Positions 26,258 through 35,578 are shown, counted from the stretch's first letter. The stretch is DNA of 64,000 nucleotides from Mucilaginibacter sp. (GCF_025359345.1 NZ_JANYGQ010000035.1:124001-188000); one strand, 5' to 3'. Numbers and translations are program-made. The notes: generated by a model not told the origin, from the letters alone.

Positions 26258-26815
26258 TTAACTGATATACTTTTTATCGCGTAACTTTTGCAATATAAAA
26301 TTGGCCTCGGCTTCACCCAGGCCATCTGCAAATTTTATGGTCTGCATACCATAGTCGAACCTTATTGTGCCGTTGCTTCCCAGGTTGAATGCATTGTTCG
26401 ATCTTGTATTACCCAAAGGGCCGCGGGGTACATGTTCCTGCCAGGCACGAAAATTTCTTGCCTCCCTTAAATCATAGGTCTTCGCTTTATAAAATAGCGC
26501 GCCGCGTTTGTCGATGGTAAGTGCACCTTGTCCAACTTTAATAATTTCCTTCCCTGCAATTGTCCAAAAAAGCGCCCTGAAAGCTATAAGGCCGCCCAAT
26601 GTCCATCCGCACAACCAAACTACACTAAACAAGTCGCGCGATGAATTACTACCGGTAATAAACGAGGACACCGAAGTAAATTCACCAACCGACCACATGC
26701 ATAGCCATATTGCAAAAAACACCATTATAAATGCATTTCGCTTCGCCGGGATTATGATTTCTATACCGTCAAAGTTTTCAATGATATTGGCGCTTCCGCC
26801 ATATGGTGTCTCCAT
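26258..26815 (-). CDS. Hypothetical protein with two membrane helices and a soluble C-terminal domain
   Basis: 185 residues. Hydrophobic segments at about 27-44 and 63-83 are followed by a mixed alpha/beta domain with VGQGALTIDKRGALFYKAKTYDL and a final GEAEANFILQKLRDK, resembling PH-like domains of small membrane proteins. No family assigned. It stands alone between a decayed fragment and a 484-bp gap. Confidence 0.65.
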   Translation of the reverse strand: METPYGGSANIIENFDGIEIIIPAKRNAFIMVFFAIWLCMWSVGEFTSVSSFITGSNSSRDLFSVVWLCGWTLGGLIAFRALFWTIAGKEIIKVGQGALTIDKRGALFYKAKTYDLREARNFRAWQEHVPRGPLGNTRSNNAFNLGSNGTIRFDYGMQTIKFADGLGEAEANFILQKLRDKKYIS

Positions 26816-27299
26816 TTCTATTTTTTTAATACGAGGAATAAATTATCAGAGGGTATTATGTTGTTCTTTTCAACTGCTTATTCTTAGCCGCGCCAAGGGA
26901 AATCCACTCAAAAAATTATTTATTTAAATTTATTTTTCGAATTTCTGCTGGTATGAAAATTGCGATACTGTATGTGCTTATTTTTTCGTCGATAGTATAA
27001 ACTATCAGGAACGGGAATTTATTAGTTAATGCATGGTGAAAGTTCTGTAGTACCTTACATAATATAGTGGGTCATTAAATATCAGGTTAAGTTTGTTTAA
27101 TATGGCAGCTTTAGTCAACAGCCAAACCATCTTCAAATAAAATGAAAATAGCAATTAGCTACAGACTTCGGCTGTATCAGTATAATTATGAAGTTGTTGC
27201 CTTGTTGGGGCGGTTTACATAACTGGTCGTTGAAAACAAATTTAATATATTTTCGACAAATTCAAAATCTTTGAAAGTTCATTAACCAGGAGATTATCC
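26816..27299. other. 484-bp gap with no recognisable gene
   Basis: AT-rich. The only coding-like trace is a 15-codon ORF at 26954-27001 (+) starting MKIAILYVLIFSSIV, which resembles the beginning of a signal peptide cut by a stop. It may be the remnant of a lost secreted protein. No hairpins or arrays stand out. Confidence 0.4.
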
Positions 27300-27863
27300 C
27301 TATATTCCCGCCACAGTATCTTCCAGCTCCTGGTACCAATCAGCGCCATATTTGCGGATTAGCGGGGCTTTGAGAAACTCGTGTACACGTACTTTTAGCT
27401 CGTTCCCAAATGAGCAGGCCGGGCTGCAAATGCTCCAGCGGTCGTAGTTTAATACGTCAAATTCGGGATACTTGGTTATGCGGATGGGGTACAGGTGACA
27501 CGATATTGGTTTTTTCCAGCTAATGGCGCCGTGCTCGTATGCTTTTTCAATGGCGCATTTGGTGATGCCGTTTTCAAATATCACGTAGGCGCATTCTTTG
27601 TTTACGTCAACACAGGGCGTAGTGTAATCGCCTTCAAAATCGGTAACGTAGGTGCCCACAGTTTCGACCGTGGCTATGCCTTTGGCGTTCATAAAGGGCT
27701 TTACCTTCGGATAAATTTCATCCAGTATGTCCAGTTCATCGGCATTCAGGGGTGCGCCCGAGTCGCCTTCAAGGCAGCATGCGCCTTTACACTTGTTTAA
27801 ATTGCAAACAAAATTCTCTTTTACTACATCCTCGTGTACTAAAACGTTGCCAACCTCTATCAT
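27300..27863 (-). CDS. DUF3109 family cysteine-rich protein
   Basis: 187 residues. Conserved cysteines are grouped as CNLNKCKGACC (residues 20-30), CVDVNKEC, a single Cys before AIEKAY, CHLYP and CSPAC, a pattern consistent with metal or cluster binding as in the YkgJ-like/DUF3109 group. The function is unknown. Its start lies 2 bp after the stop of the DUF3108 gene, so they are a pair in one transcript. Confidence 0.82.
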   Translation of the reverse strand: MIEVGNVLVHEDVVKENFVCNLNKCKGACCLEGDSGAPLNADELDILDEIYPKVKPFMNAKGIATVETVGTYVTDFEGDYTTPCVDVNKECAYVIFENGITKCAIEKAYEHGAISWKKPISCHLYPIRITKYPEFDVLNYDRWSICSPACSFGNELKVRVHEFLKAPLIRKYGADWYQELEDTVAGI

Positions 27864-27865
27864 TC

Positions 27866-28645
27866 TTATTTTTTTAGCGGATTCAGCGCGTACTTTAAAT
27901 TTTTAGCGCCGGTCAAATCCATGGTAATACTGCCTACTACTAACTCAACATGGGCCTTTACAGGTATCCGGTTTTTATCGTCAGTAATCCACAAATATAG
28001 CTTACTGCTTTTTCTAAACACACGCCCCGGGATAATTGTGGGGTTAAATTTTAAACAATTAAACGTACCCACCGAACATTCCATTTTTTCTTTCCCTGCG
28101 TAAGTAATTTCCATGGAATGCACACCATCCTCCAAAAAATACTGCAGGTTAAATTTATCACCGATCTTCAGCCTGGAGATATCAACACTCCGGGCAAAAT
28201 AATACGCCGATAAAAAGTCGAACGTTTTGCCTTTCATGGGATAAACGCCTTTGGCAGCCGTTATTTTATCGGTGTTATGGTCGTACGTAACGTTATCACT
28301 ATGCCTGTAACTGGCTTCCTTGCGGTTTTCAGTATAAAAGTAAGGTTCAAGCGTTTTTTGGTCAACATAAGTTTCGTAGCGGTTGCGCACTTTGTAAAAA
28401 ATATCAAAAGTGCCGGCGGTTTTAGCATCGGCTACAATATGATAAGCTGGCTTATCGTCAAACTTTTTGTCGCTTTCGCCAACCCTGATGGTAGCCTCAG
28501 CAGCGGTGAAAAAACCGTATTTTAATTTATAGTCAAGCTCCTCGCCCACCTTAAATGAGGGTTCGCCCAGGTAATTCATCTCCTGTGCGGATGATTTGGC
28601 CCCAATGGTTACGAGAAAGAACGCGAGCAGAAAGTATTTGGTCAT
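27866..28645 (-). CDS. DUF3108 domain-containing secreted protein
   Basis: 259 residues with an N-terminal signal peptide (MTKYFLLAFFLVTIGAKSSAQ). The body is beta-rich with FKVGEELDYKLKYGFFTAAEATIRV at the start, typical of DUF3108, and a late segment KSSKLYLWITDDKNRIPVKAHVELVVG. Likely periplasmic or outer-membrane associated. Function unknown. It precedes the DUF3109 gene by 2 bp. Confidence 0.85.
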   Translation of the reverse strand: MTKYFLLAFFLVTIGAKSSAQEMNYLGEPSFKVGEELDYKLKYGFFTAAEATIRVGESDKKFDDKPAYHIVADAKTAGTFDIFYKVRNRYETYVDQKTLEPYFYTENRKEASYRHSDNVTYDHNTDKITAAKGVYPMKGKTFDFLSAYYFARSVDISRLKIGDKFNLQYFLEDGVHSMEITYAGKEKMECSVGTFNCLKFNPTIIPGRVFRKSSKLYLWITDDKNRIPVKAHVELVVGSITMDLTGAKNLKYALNPLKK

Positions 28646-28677
28646 CTGTATGGCTATTAGTCTGTTGTCTTTTAAAG

Positions 28678-28685
28678 CAAATTTA
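28678..28685 (-). promoter_or_regulatory. Candidate -7 box for the DUF3108-DUF3109 pair
   Basis: TAAATTTG on the minus strand, 32 bp before the start, fits TAnnTTTG. Confidence 0.4.
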
Positions 28686-28776
28686 ATATTATTTGTTTTG
28701 TTAAGACTCTGACTATAAACTGCTATGAAAGTAAATTAGTATTTGGATGATGACATTCGGCTGAGATTTTAGATTA

Positions 28777-28933
28777 AGGGTCGAGAAATTAAGACCCAAG
28801 AGTCAAAATAGGAAAATCTGCCTGAACGCGCATTAAAATCACCTGGCAAATTCAGTCGCAAAACTCGTCCCGCGTAACTGTTTCTCTTAAATCTTGATTC
28901 TTGGCTCTTGATTCTTGGTTCTTATTTCTCCCT
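28777..28933. repeat. Inverted 7-nt-phased arrays between DUF3108 and DUF2480 genes
   Basis: The right array (28885-28933) has seven units in strict phase, for example TCTTGAT, TCTTGGC and TCTTGGT, and runs into the DUF2480 stop codon. The left array (28777-28811) has units such as AAGACCC and AAGAGTC, roughly the complement. About 73 bp of unrelated sequence lies between them. Confidence 0.75.
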
Positions 28934-29448
28934 CAATCCCTTTTCTTATAAATAGGTACTGTTGAACAAGGCTCGCCAAACATCAGGCTTTTTACAACCG
29001 GGGTAAGTTTTTTGGTTAGCTCAACATATGCCGAAACCGGCACTGGGATATCTCCGCAGCCTTTAATTACTATCCGCTGGTCGCGGTATTGTTCAACATC
29101 AAGCTTGGCTATGCTTTTTACAAACAGCACAGTTTCCAGCACATCGGCATTGCCAAAAACAACTTCTTTTGCATAGGGCGCCAGGCGGTTTGCCAGCAAC
29201 ATGTAGGCCCAGGCCGGCACAATGGCATCGGCTGTGCAGGTTACGGCAACAAATTGACCGCCGTACCGCGCCCAGTCATGGCCTTTCACAAACTCCCTGA
29301 AATCCTTTTCCTTCAATATCAGCTCCATGAAAAGGTTATCCTTTATATCATAAACAACCCTTTCGCCTTCAGGATAAAAGGCAGCGGGATCCAAAGTAAC
29401 CAGCCCGCTTTGGGCCACCTTATTCACAAAATTTTCCTGTATTTCCAT
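28933..29448 (-). CDS. DUF2480 family protein
   Basis: About 171 residues from the preferred ATG (MEIQENFVNKVAQSGLVTLD); an ATG four codons upstream (29460) is also possible. Family features: LDPAAFYPEGERVVYDIKDNLF, then DFREFVKGHDWARYGGQFVAVTC and a C-terminal KGCGDIPVPVSAYVELTKKL. DUF2480 is confined to Bacteroidota and its function is unknown. Confidence 0.85.
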   Translation of the reverse strand: MEIQENFVNKVAQSGLVTLDPAAFYPEGERVVYDIKDNLFMELILKEKDFREFVKGHDWARYGGQFVAVTCTADAIVPAWAYMLLANRLAPYAKEVVFGNADVLETVLFVKSIAKLDVEQYRDQRIVIKGCGDIPVPVSAYVELTKKLTPVVKSLMFGEPCSTVPIYKKRD

Positions 29449-29457
29449 AACCGTAAA

Positions 29458-29496
29458 CAAAAAAAATCCGGGAGTAGCTGTAACGCCATCCCGGAT
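29458..29496 (-). terminator. Terminator of the PpiD-like foldase gene
   Basis: On the minus strand, ATCCGGGA and TCCCGGAT form an 8-bp stem with a 15-nt loop, followed by a run of T. It lies 21 bp after the foldase stop codon. Confidence 0.82.
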
Positions 29497-29517
29497 ACAA
29501 AATTACTTTAAAAGTTA

Positions 29518-31632
29518 CTATAAAAACTTAGCTCTGTAATCTTTTACATTCGCCTTATCTTTCAGGGCATCAAATATCAGTGAACGTGAGCGTTGCAGCA
29601 AAGCCTGGCCCAGTTGTTCTTTCTCTCTTACCGTGTTGGTAACAGCGGCAGGGTTAACAAAGCTGTCAAGTGTAAACACAAACACACCTTGTTGTCCTTC
29701 TACCGGTTTTGATAGTTTGTTTGGTTTTGAACCAAAAACCGTACCGATAACTTTATACTCAGCTGATGAACCCGGAATTATCGGATTAGCAAACACTATG
29801 TTTTGGATAGGATTTACTTTTACACCTGCTTTTTGAGCAACCTGGTCAATAGTAGTTGAGCCGTTTAACGCAGCCTGCAACTTATCAGCCAATAATTTAC
29901 CTTTTACCTTGTTTTTAACCATCGGCTCAATCTGTTTTTTCACATCATCAAGCGATAGCTGGCCCTGTGGTTTAACACTTACCAGGTGGGCTACAATGTA
30001 TTGGTTACCGGTGATGTAAACCTTATCCGAAAAGTCGCCCTTCTCGGCAGTAAAGGCCCATTTTACTATGTCACGGGCGCTTTCAACACCTGGTATCGAG
30101 CCTGCAATACCGTTTACATCGGTAGCAGTTTTTGTTGCCATGCCTTCTTTTTTAGCTTCAGCAGCAAAATTCTCTTTAGTTAAATTACCTAAAAAGCGCT
30201 GTGCTTTACTGTAAACTTCAGTTTGAGTAGTGCTACTTGCTTTTAACGGAACGTCAACAAGGGCAACTTTAACCACTTTCGATGAACCTTTGGTATCTTC
30301 AATTTGCACAATGTGAACACCGAATTGAGGAGTTATGATCACTTTTACATCGCCTTTTTTGAAGGTAAATACTGGGTTATCAAATTCGGGCACCATTCTG
30401 CCGCGGCCAAACGTGCCTAAATCTTCGGCTTTCATGGCAGGAACTTTCCCTGTAGCATACAGAGCAGATAATTCAGCAAATGATTTCCCGCCGTCAACCA
30501 GTTTTTTAATCGAATCGGCTTTAGCCTTGGCTTTATCAAGACCCATGCCCGAAGGGTCGATTAATATATGGCGTGCCTTTATCGAGTCGGGCTCAACGCG
30601 CGAATCAACAAGTTTGGCTATTTTATAGCTGCCATTGCTAAGGTACGGACCAACCATAAAACCATTTGAAGCGGTAAACATTACCGAATCCAATTTTGGA
30701 TCGAGCCCTTTACCTTTGTGTAAATAAGCAAGCGGAACTTTTGTTTCAGAATTTATCTGCACAAAAAGCGAATCGTTGGTTGATGCTTTAAAGTCAGCCG
30801 CCATCTTTTCGGCTTGGGTTTTGGTAGCGGCCGAATCGGCTTTTGAAGCTGATGCGTTGAAGCTCACATAGTCAAAAGTCCTGGTTTCCTGCGGTGCTTT
30901 AAACTGATTTTTATGCTCATCATAATAAGCCTGGTAGTCGGCATCAGTAATGGTAACTTTATTGTCAGGTACCGATGCGTAGTCAAGCGTTACATATTTA
31001 AAATTAGCCAGCTTGTTTTTAGCAGTATAATCTTCTTTTGCTTCAAGCGAGTTAATATACAGACTGTTTGTTACAATTGCCTGGTATTTTTCATTCAGCT
31101 TGTTTTTGCCAAGGCCGTCAATAAAAGCATCCCATTGTGCCCTAACCGGATCGTCTGCTTTGGATGCCTGCACGTTTTGCTTAAACTGGTTAAATTTAGC
31201 AACATCAACCTTGCCGGTTTGCGGGTTGCCAAAAGCCTGTACAATCTGCGGGTCGGGATTGGTGCCGTTAACCATCGAGTTAACTTCGTCATCGCCTACC
31301 ACCAAGCCAAGTTTTTCAACCTCTTTTGTAAGTATCATCTGGCTTATCATATTGTTCCAGGTGTTTTCCTGTATGTAAGCAGTAAACTGCGGCGTTAAAT
31401 TAGCTTGTTGCGATTGCTGTTTAAACTGTTGGCTGTTTTGTTCAAACAACTTGTTAAATTTATCATACTCAACCTTTTCGCCGCCTACTTCGCCCAGCTT
31501 GTTCCTGTCGTCGCGTAAAAACGATCCGCCCGACCTGGCAACTTCACCGATGATAAATGCAAGTAATGCAAATCCAATAAAAAATGCGAGAATCTTCCCC
31601 ATTCGTTCCCGCAAAAAACCCATAATACCCAT
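29518..31632 (-). CDS. Peptidylprolyl isomerase / SurA-PpiD-like periplasmic foldase
   Basis: 704 residues. Layout as in PpiD: a short cytosolic N-terminus, one membrane helix (about 12-30), a SurA-like N-terminal chaperone domain (about 40-240), and a parvulin PPIase domain near 345-455 (ARHILIDPSGMG, then FGRGRMVPEFDNPVFTFKKGDV), followed by a further rotamase-like C-terminal region. It assists folding of exported and outer-membrane proteins. It has its own terminator and no operon partners. Confidence 0.9.
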   Translation of the reverse strand: MGIMGFLRERMGKILAFFIGFALLAFIIGEVARSGGSFLRDDRNKLGEVGGEKVEYDKFNKLFEQNSQQFKQQSQQANLTPQFTAYIQENTWNNMISQMILTKEVEKLGLVVGDDEVNSMVNGTNPDPQIVQAFGNPQTGKVDVAKFNQFKQNVQASKADDPVRAQWDAFIDGLGKNKLNEKYQAIVTNSLYINSLEAKEDYTAKNKLANFKYVTLDYASVPDNKVTITDADYQAYYDEHKNQFKAPQETRTFDYVSFNASASKADSAATKTQAEKMAADFKASTNDSLFVQINSETKVPLAYLHKGKGLDPKLDSVMFTASNGFMVGPYLSNGSYKIAKLVDSRVEPDSIKARHILIDPSGMGLDKAKAKADSIKKLVDGGKSFAELSALYATGKVPAMKAEDLGTFGRGRMVPEFDNPVFTFKKGDVKVIITPQFGVHIVQIEDTKGSSKVVKVALVDVPLKASSTTQTEVYSKAQRFLGNLTKENFAAEAKKEGMATKTATDVNGIAGSIPGVESARDIVKWAFTAEKGDFSDKVYITGNQYIVAHLVSVKPQGQLSLDDVKKQIEPMVKNKVKGKLLADKLQAALNGSTTIDQVAQKAGVKVNPIQNIVFANPIIPGSSAEYKVIGTVFGSKPNKLSKPVEGQQGVFVFTLDSFVNPAAVTNTVREKEQLGQALLQRSRSLIFDALKDKANVKDYRAKFL

Positions 31633-31816
31633 AAACGTATATAATTACTTATTTCTTTATATAATAAAAAGAGGGCGCAAGATACAACTTTTACTAAAAT
31701 TCTATAACACAAAATTTTGTGTTATATTTTATTAATTGTTGCAACAAAAATGGAGGTGAAATGGCCGTAAAAAAGCACTTGGGCTATATACCAATATCAT
31801 CAAGTTGACGGAGAAA

Positions 31817-31960
31817 ATGCACCATCGGTGCAAAAGGTCGGTAGAAAACAGCATTACCGTAATTTAGCGTGCCGTCAGGCACGCAACATCGCCAACGTTC
31901 CGTAACTGACGGCACGGTATTTTTGGGTTGCTTATTTTTCTACTGACCTTGGACCCCTAA
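31817..31960. repeat. Nested palindromic (MITE-like) element in the gap 31633-31993
   Basis: Outer arms: AAGGTCGGTAGAAAA (31834-31848) and its near-complement at 31936-31950 (14/15). Inside: TACCGT/ACGGTA (31855-31860, 31914-31919), a GCGTGCC-gtca-GGCACGC hairpin (31867-31884), and GTGCCGTCAG (31869-31878) that can instead pair with CTGACGGCAC (31906-31915). A TGCACC/GGTGCA palindrome lies just left (31818-31832). No ORF inside. It resembles nonautonomous repeats rather than a gene; the rest of the 361-bp gap is AT-rich and empty. Confidence 0.7.
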
Positions 31961-31993
31961 TGGCGCTCTGTTAATTTATGACATCCGATACCG

Positions 31994-34477
31994 TCACCCT
32001 ACCTCCTTTTGTCCCGTATCCGTTTTCTTCCTTTTCCGCTCCAAATAAACAGCCCCGCCCAGCGCCAGCAGCAGCAACGCCGACCCTCCCATCGAAATCT
32101 TTTCGCCGGTGTAATACGATGCCGGGTGAAATACAAATTCCACCTTATGACTGCCTGCCGGTATAATGGCGGCACGCAATAAGTAATCGGCGCGAAAATA
32201 CGGTTGTTCCTTACCGTCAATCAGCATCTTCCAACCTTTGCTGTAATATATTTCCGAAAAAACCGCCAGTTGCGGCCTCGACGGGTTGGTTTCATAAATC
32301 AAATGGTCGGGATTATAGCTGGTTAATTTAACAGCTTCCTCAGCTTTTTCACTGCGGTCAAATCCTTTCCCTGCAATCATGCTTTTATACTGCTGATCCA
32401 CAATGGCTTCATCCTTAGGTTTAAAATTATCCAGCGCCTTCATTTCTGCATTAGCATTGGCAACATATTTAATCTTCGATACAAACCAGGCATTGCCACA
32501 AGCTTCGGGGTTGGCCATTACAGTTAAGTTTTTAGCAGTATCGGCGTTAATTATGTATTTCGTATTCAGCATACTTAAAACCGCCGGGTTAATGCGCCTG
32601 CTGAACTGGTTCTCAATCAACTCGTCCAAACGCTTTAACCGGGCTGCCGAATAACCTCCAATGGATTTATGGAAATATGGCGTAGTAGCGTCTTGCGTTA
32701 ACACCTGCGTTAAATCAATTACCCGGTAGTTAGGGTCTTTATCACGCCAAATTTCCTGGTCAACATTACGAGGCTGCGGCTTCATAACGGCCTCCCTATC
32801 AACAAACTGCTCGCTTTTCAGGTAGCGCTTGTCTACCATCCATAAATCAACCAATATTAAAACCAGGAACGCCAGCGACAGCGGCATTACTTTTATTTTT
32901 TGTTTGATGCCCGCCCACAAAATGCCAAAACCCAAAAGCAGGAAAACAATTGAGCGGATGGCATCGGCACGGGCAATGGCTATCCTGTCTTGCACCAGCG
33001 CGTTGGCAATATCATTGGCCATCGGCATATTTCCGCCGGTAATGCCGGCAGATATCTTACCGATAAGCTCCTGGTGCGAGCTTGATTTAAACGAAAGCAC
33101 CGCATCGGGCAACAGCGCCAGCAGTAAAGCAATACCACCGGTAATGTAAATGGCAATTTTTGCCTTTTTAAACAGCGCAGCTTTATCAGGATTAGTGATA
33201 ACCTCGTTAACAGCCAACAAAGCCAGTACGGGCACACAAAGCATAGCCACGGCCAGTATCGATTCAACCGCCCGGAATTTATTATACAGCGGGAAGTAGT
33301 TAAAAAACAAATCGGACACGAACGGCAGGTTCTTGCCAAATGACAGGAACATGGTTAATACTACAGTAGCAAGCAGCCACCATTTTATCCTGTCCTTAAC
33401 CACCAGCAAGCCAAACACAAACAGCAGGCAAACTACGGCGCCAAAGTACCAGGGGCCTTCGGTAAATGTCTTTTCGCCCCAGTAAAGCGGGATGCTTTGT
33501 GCAACTTGCTGGGCCTGCCCGGCGTCAACGCCTTTGCCAACCAGCACTTTGGTGATGTTCGATTCCGCGGGATCTTCACTGCCACCCGAAGCGCCACCAT
33601 AAGCATTGGGCACCAAAAAGGTAAACGTTTCGCCAACGCCTTCGCTAAACTCATAAGCATAGTCGCGCGGAACGCCGCTGCCCGGTTTTTTATCCGTTTG
33701 GGTTAAATTTGATTTACCGCGTATCGAGTCGCCGGCATATTCCGCAGTGCTCCACAACAGGGAAGCGTTTACCATTAACGCCAGTAAAGTTGCACCTGCA
33801 ATATAACCCAGCGATTTAAAAAATGGAGCCGTTTTTTTGCTCTTTACGGCATGATAAAGCTCTATCGCCAGCATAATCAGCAAGGCTATCAGCAGGTAAT
33901 AGGTCATTTGGATATGGTTGGCTTTTATTTCTATGGCAAGAAACAGCGCCAGCAACGACGCGCCCAATAATCTTTTTCCGCGAAGCACCAGTAGTATGGA
34001 GCCAATTATAGGTGCGAAAAGGGCTATAGCAAACTCCTGGTTGGCATGCCCAGCCGCTATGTAAATAATATTGTACGATGAAAAGGTAAACGCCAGTGCG
34101 CCCGCTGCCGCCAGCCAGGGATTCAGCTTTAAAACGTTGAACAAAAAGTATGAGCCAAACAGCAGTAAGAAGACAATATAAATAGGCGAAGGGAAGGCCG
34201 TATCCAAAAAATTAACAATATGTGTGGCTATACTTCCCGAATAAGGCGCCCATATTTGAAACGCCGGCATGCCGCCCAGTATTTGGTTGGTCCATAAAAT
34301 GGTGGTGCCCTTTTCGTGATAGTCGTTTATTTCCTTTTGGGTTGATTGGGCGCGCGTAACATCGTTTTGCCCCAAAGTTTTGCCCTGGAAAGCCGGGGTA
34401 AAAAACAAAAAGCTGATAATTAAAAATGCCGCAGCAACTATAAAGTGAATCCCGTTTCGCTTGAACCAATTGCCCAT
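31994..34477 (-). CDS. YfhO family membrane protein (paralogue 1)
   Basis: Large multi-pass protein: 827 residues from the preferred ATG (MGNWFKRNGIHFIVAAA). The frame can extend 33 codons upstream, but the paralogue at 47055-49616 starts at the equivalent methionine, and a promoter-like box lies within the extension. About 12 hydrophobic segments fill the first 540 residues (GT-C-like fold), then a soluble domain (RVIDLTQVLTQDATTPYFHKS) and a final helix near 800. YfhO proteins are linked to glycosylation of lipoteichoic acids or other glycans in Firmicutes; the function here is inferred. Confidence 0.85.
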   Translation of the reverse strand: MGNWFKRNGIHFIVAAAFLIISFLFFTPAFQGKTLGQNDVTRAQSTQKEINDYHEKGTTILWTNQILGGMPAFQIWAPYSGSIATHIVNFLDTAFPSPIYIVFLLLFGSYFLFNVLKLNPWLAAAGALAFTFSSYNIIYIAAGHANQEFAIALFAPIIGSILLVLRGKRLLGASLLALFLAIEIKANHIQMTYYLLIALLIMLAIELYHAVKSKKTAPFFKSLGYIAGATLLALMVNASLLWSTAEYAGDSIRGKSNLTQTDKKPGSGVPRDYAYEFSEGVGETFTFLVPNAYGGASGGSEDPAESNITKVLVGKGVDAGQAQQVAQSIPLYWGEKTFTEGPWYFGAVVCLLFVFGLLVVKDRIKWWLLATVVLTMFLSFGKNLPFVSDLFFNYFPLYNKFRAVESILAVAMLCVPVLALLAVNEVITNPDKAALFKKAKIAIYITGGIALLLALLPDAVLSFKSSSHQELIGKISAGITGGNMPMANDIANALVQDRIAIARADAIRSIVFLLLGFGILWAGIKQKIKVMPLSLAFLVLILVDLWMVDKRYLKSEQFVDREAVMKPQPRNVDQEIWRDKDPNYRVIDLTQVLTQDATTPYFHKSIGGYSAARLKRLDELIENQFSRRINPAVLSMLNTKYIINADTAKNLTVMANPEACGNAWFVSKIKYVANANAEMKALDNFKPKDEAIVDQQYKSMIAGKGFDRSEKAEEAVKLTSYNPDHLIYETNPSRPQLAVFSEIYYSKGWKMLIDGKEQPYFRADYLLRAAIIPAGSHKVEFVFHPASYYTGEKISMGGSALLLLALGGAVYLERKRKKTDTGQKEVG

Positions 34478-34506
34478 CTGTATTTTTATTAAAGGTTTGA
34501 AGGTTC

Positions 34507-34514
34507 CAAAAATA
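34507..34514 (-). promoter_or_regulatory. Candidate -7 box of YfhO paralogue 1
   Basis: TATTTTTG on the minus strand, 30 bp before the start. The surrounding bases (CAAAAATAGAAATTA on the plus strand) are also present at 49652-49666 before paralogue 2. Confidence 0.45.
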
Positions 34515-34570
34515 GAAATTAACGGGAGATTGCGGTGATAGGGTGGTGATTTAATGATGTAGTAAAAAAT

Positions 34571-34670
34571 AACCACGGAAGCGCAAAGTGAAAAACACAG
34601 AACTCACAAAGGAAAAATATCGAACTGAAAGGCTCAGTGTCCTCCGTGCCTTCTTTGTGCCTCTGTGGTT
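34571..34670. repeat. Inverted 9-nt-phased arrays downstream of the 2-helix protein gene
   Basis: Left units AACCACGGA, AGCGCAAAG (34571-34615) and right units CCGTGCCTT, CTTTGTGCC, TCTGTGGTT (34635-34670) are complementary in type and keep a 9-nt phase. The right array ends 14 bp before the next gene's stop. A further half copy with TGGTTAAAT lies at 35491-35526. Confidence 0.65.
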
Positions 34671-34683
34671 AAAACTACCCTTA

Positions 34684-34974
34684 CTACTGAAATATAAACA
34701 ACACCGCCGCAAGTATCGCCAAAGTAATCATACTCAAAACGTATACGATTTTATCAATCTTGCTGTAAACTTCAAGATTTTTGCGGAGCGAGAAGAAATT
34801 ATAAACGGCCAGCAGACCAATTGCCACCCAAAAAAACCAATTGATATGGGTATGATCCCAAAACAAAGTTTCGGCCAGCGATACCACAATAAAGTTGACG
34901 ATAATCAACATTATCGATTCCGGTGTATTGTTGTGTTGTTTGCGGCGTTTAAATACTTCCTCGGGTATTAACAT
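34684..34974 (-). CDS. Small membrane protein, four predicted helical segments
   Basis: 96 residues with hydrophobic stretches at about 22-34, 46-59 and 77-95. Starts MLIPEEVFKRRKQHNNTPES, then IMLIIVNFIVVSL. It follows the DUF4834 gene by 2 bp on the same strand. No family recognised. Confidence 0.7.
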   Translation of the reverse strand: MLIPEEVFKRRKQHNNTPESIMLIIVNFIVVSLAETLFWDHTHINWFFWVAIGLLAVYNFFSLRKNLEVYSKIDKIVYVLSMITLAILAAVLFIFQ

Positions 34975-34976
34975 GG

Positions 34977-35234
34977 TTACTTAATTTCTTCGTAGTCGAT
35001 AAAGTCTCCCTCAGAGTCAGGCACTTTAGCTTTGTGGGTTTCGGGGATATAATCAACCTTAACTTTGGCATCAGGCTGCTTTTGGCTGCTGTAATTACGC
35101 TGCTGGTTTTGGTGCTGCTCCTGCGCCTTGTTTACCACACTTTGAAACAGCATCGGCAGTAAAAAACGCACCAGCGCTTTTATTATATATAAAACTACTA
35201 TAACAAGTAGCAAAAAATCTAATAACCTTATCAT
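34977..35234 (-). CDS. DUF4834 family protein
   Basis: 85 residues: one N-terminal membrane helix (MIRLLDFLLLVIVVLYIIKALVRF), a Gln/Asn-rich linker and an acidic tail ending GDFIDYEEIK, typical of DUF4834. Bacteroidota-specific, function unknown. It heads a two-gene unit with a TATATTTG box 20 bp before its start. Confidence 0.8.
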   Translation of the reverse strand: MIRLLDFLLLVIVVLYIIKALVRFLLPMLFQSVVNKAQEQHQNQQRNYSSQKQPDAKVKVDYIPETHKAKVPDSEGDFIDYEEIK

Positions 35235-35253
35235 CTTAAAAAATTTAAGCCCA

Positions 35254-35261
35254 CAAATATA
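35254..35261 (-). promoter_or_regulatory. Candidate -7 box for DUF4834
   Basis: TATATTTG on the minus strand, 20 bp before the start, fits TAnnTTTG. Confidence 0.45.
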
Positions 35262-35570
35262 ATATTATAACGGCAAATTTGTTTGCATATGATTTTGACA
35301 TGGTTTTTGACAATTAATTGATGGTGTTTGTTACAGGAGAAGATGTGTGGATGTGCGAATATGACAGTGTACGGATATTTGAAATAGGACGATAATGGGC
35401 CGTAGGCACTACCGCTTTGTAGCCACCAACACATAACGGTATTTTGCCCCGTCAGGGGGCTACCCCTAACCCGCGTTTAAACAATGCCGGCTCTGCGCGC
35501 CTTCTCCGCGGCCTCCGTGGTTAAATTTTCTATCAAAAGCAATCTCCCTTCCCCCATCCTTAATTTTTAC

Positions 35571-35578
35571 TAAATTTG
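35571..35578 (+). promoter_or_regulatory. Candidate -7 box for the methyltransferase-glycosyltransferase pair
   Basis: TAAATTTG 23 bp before the ATG at 35602 fits TAnnTTTG. Confidence 0.45.
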
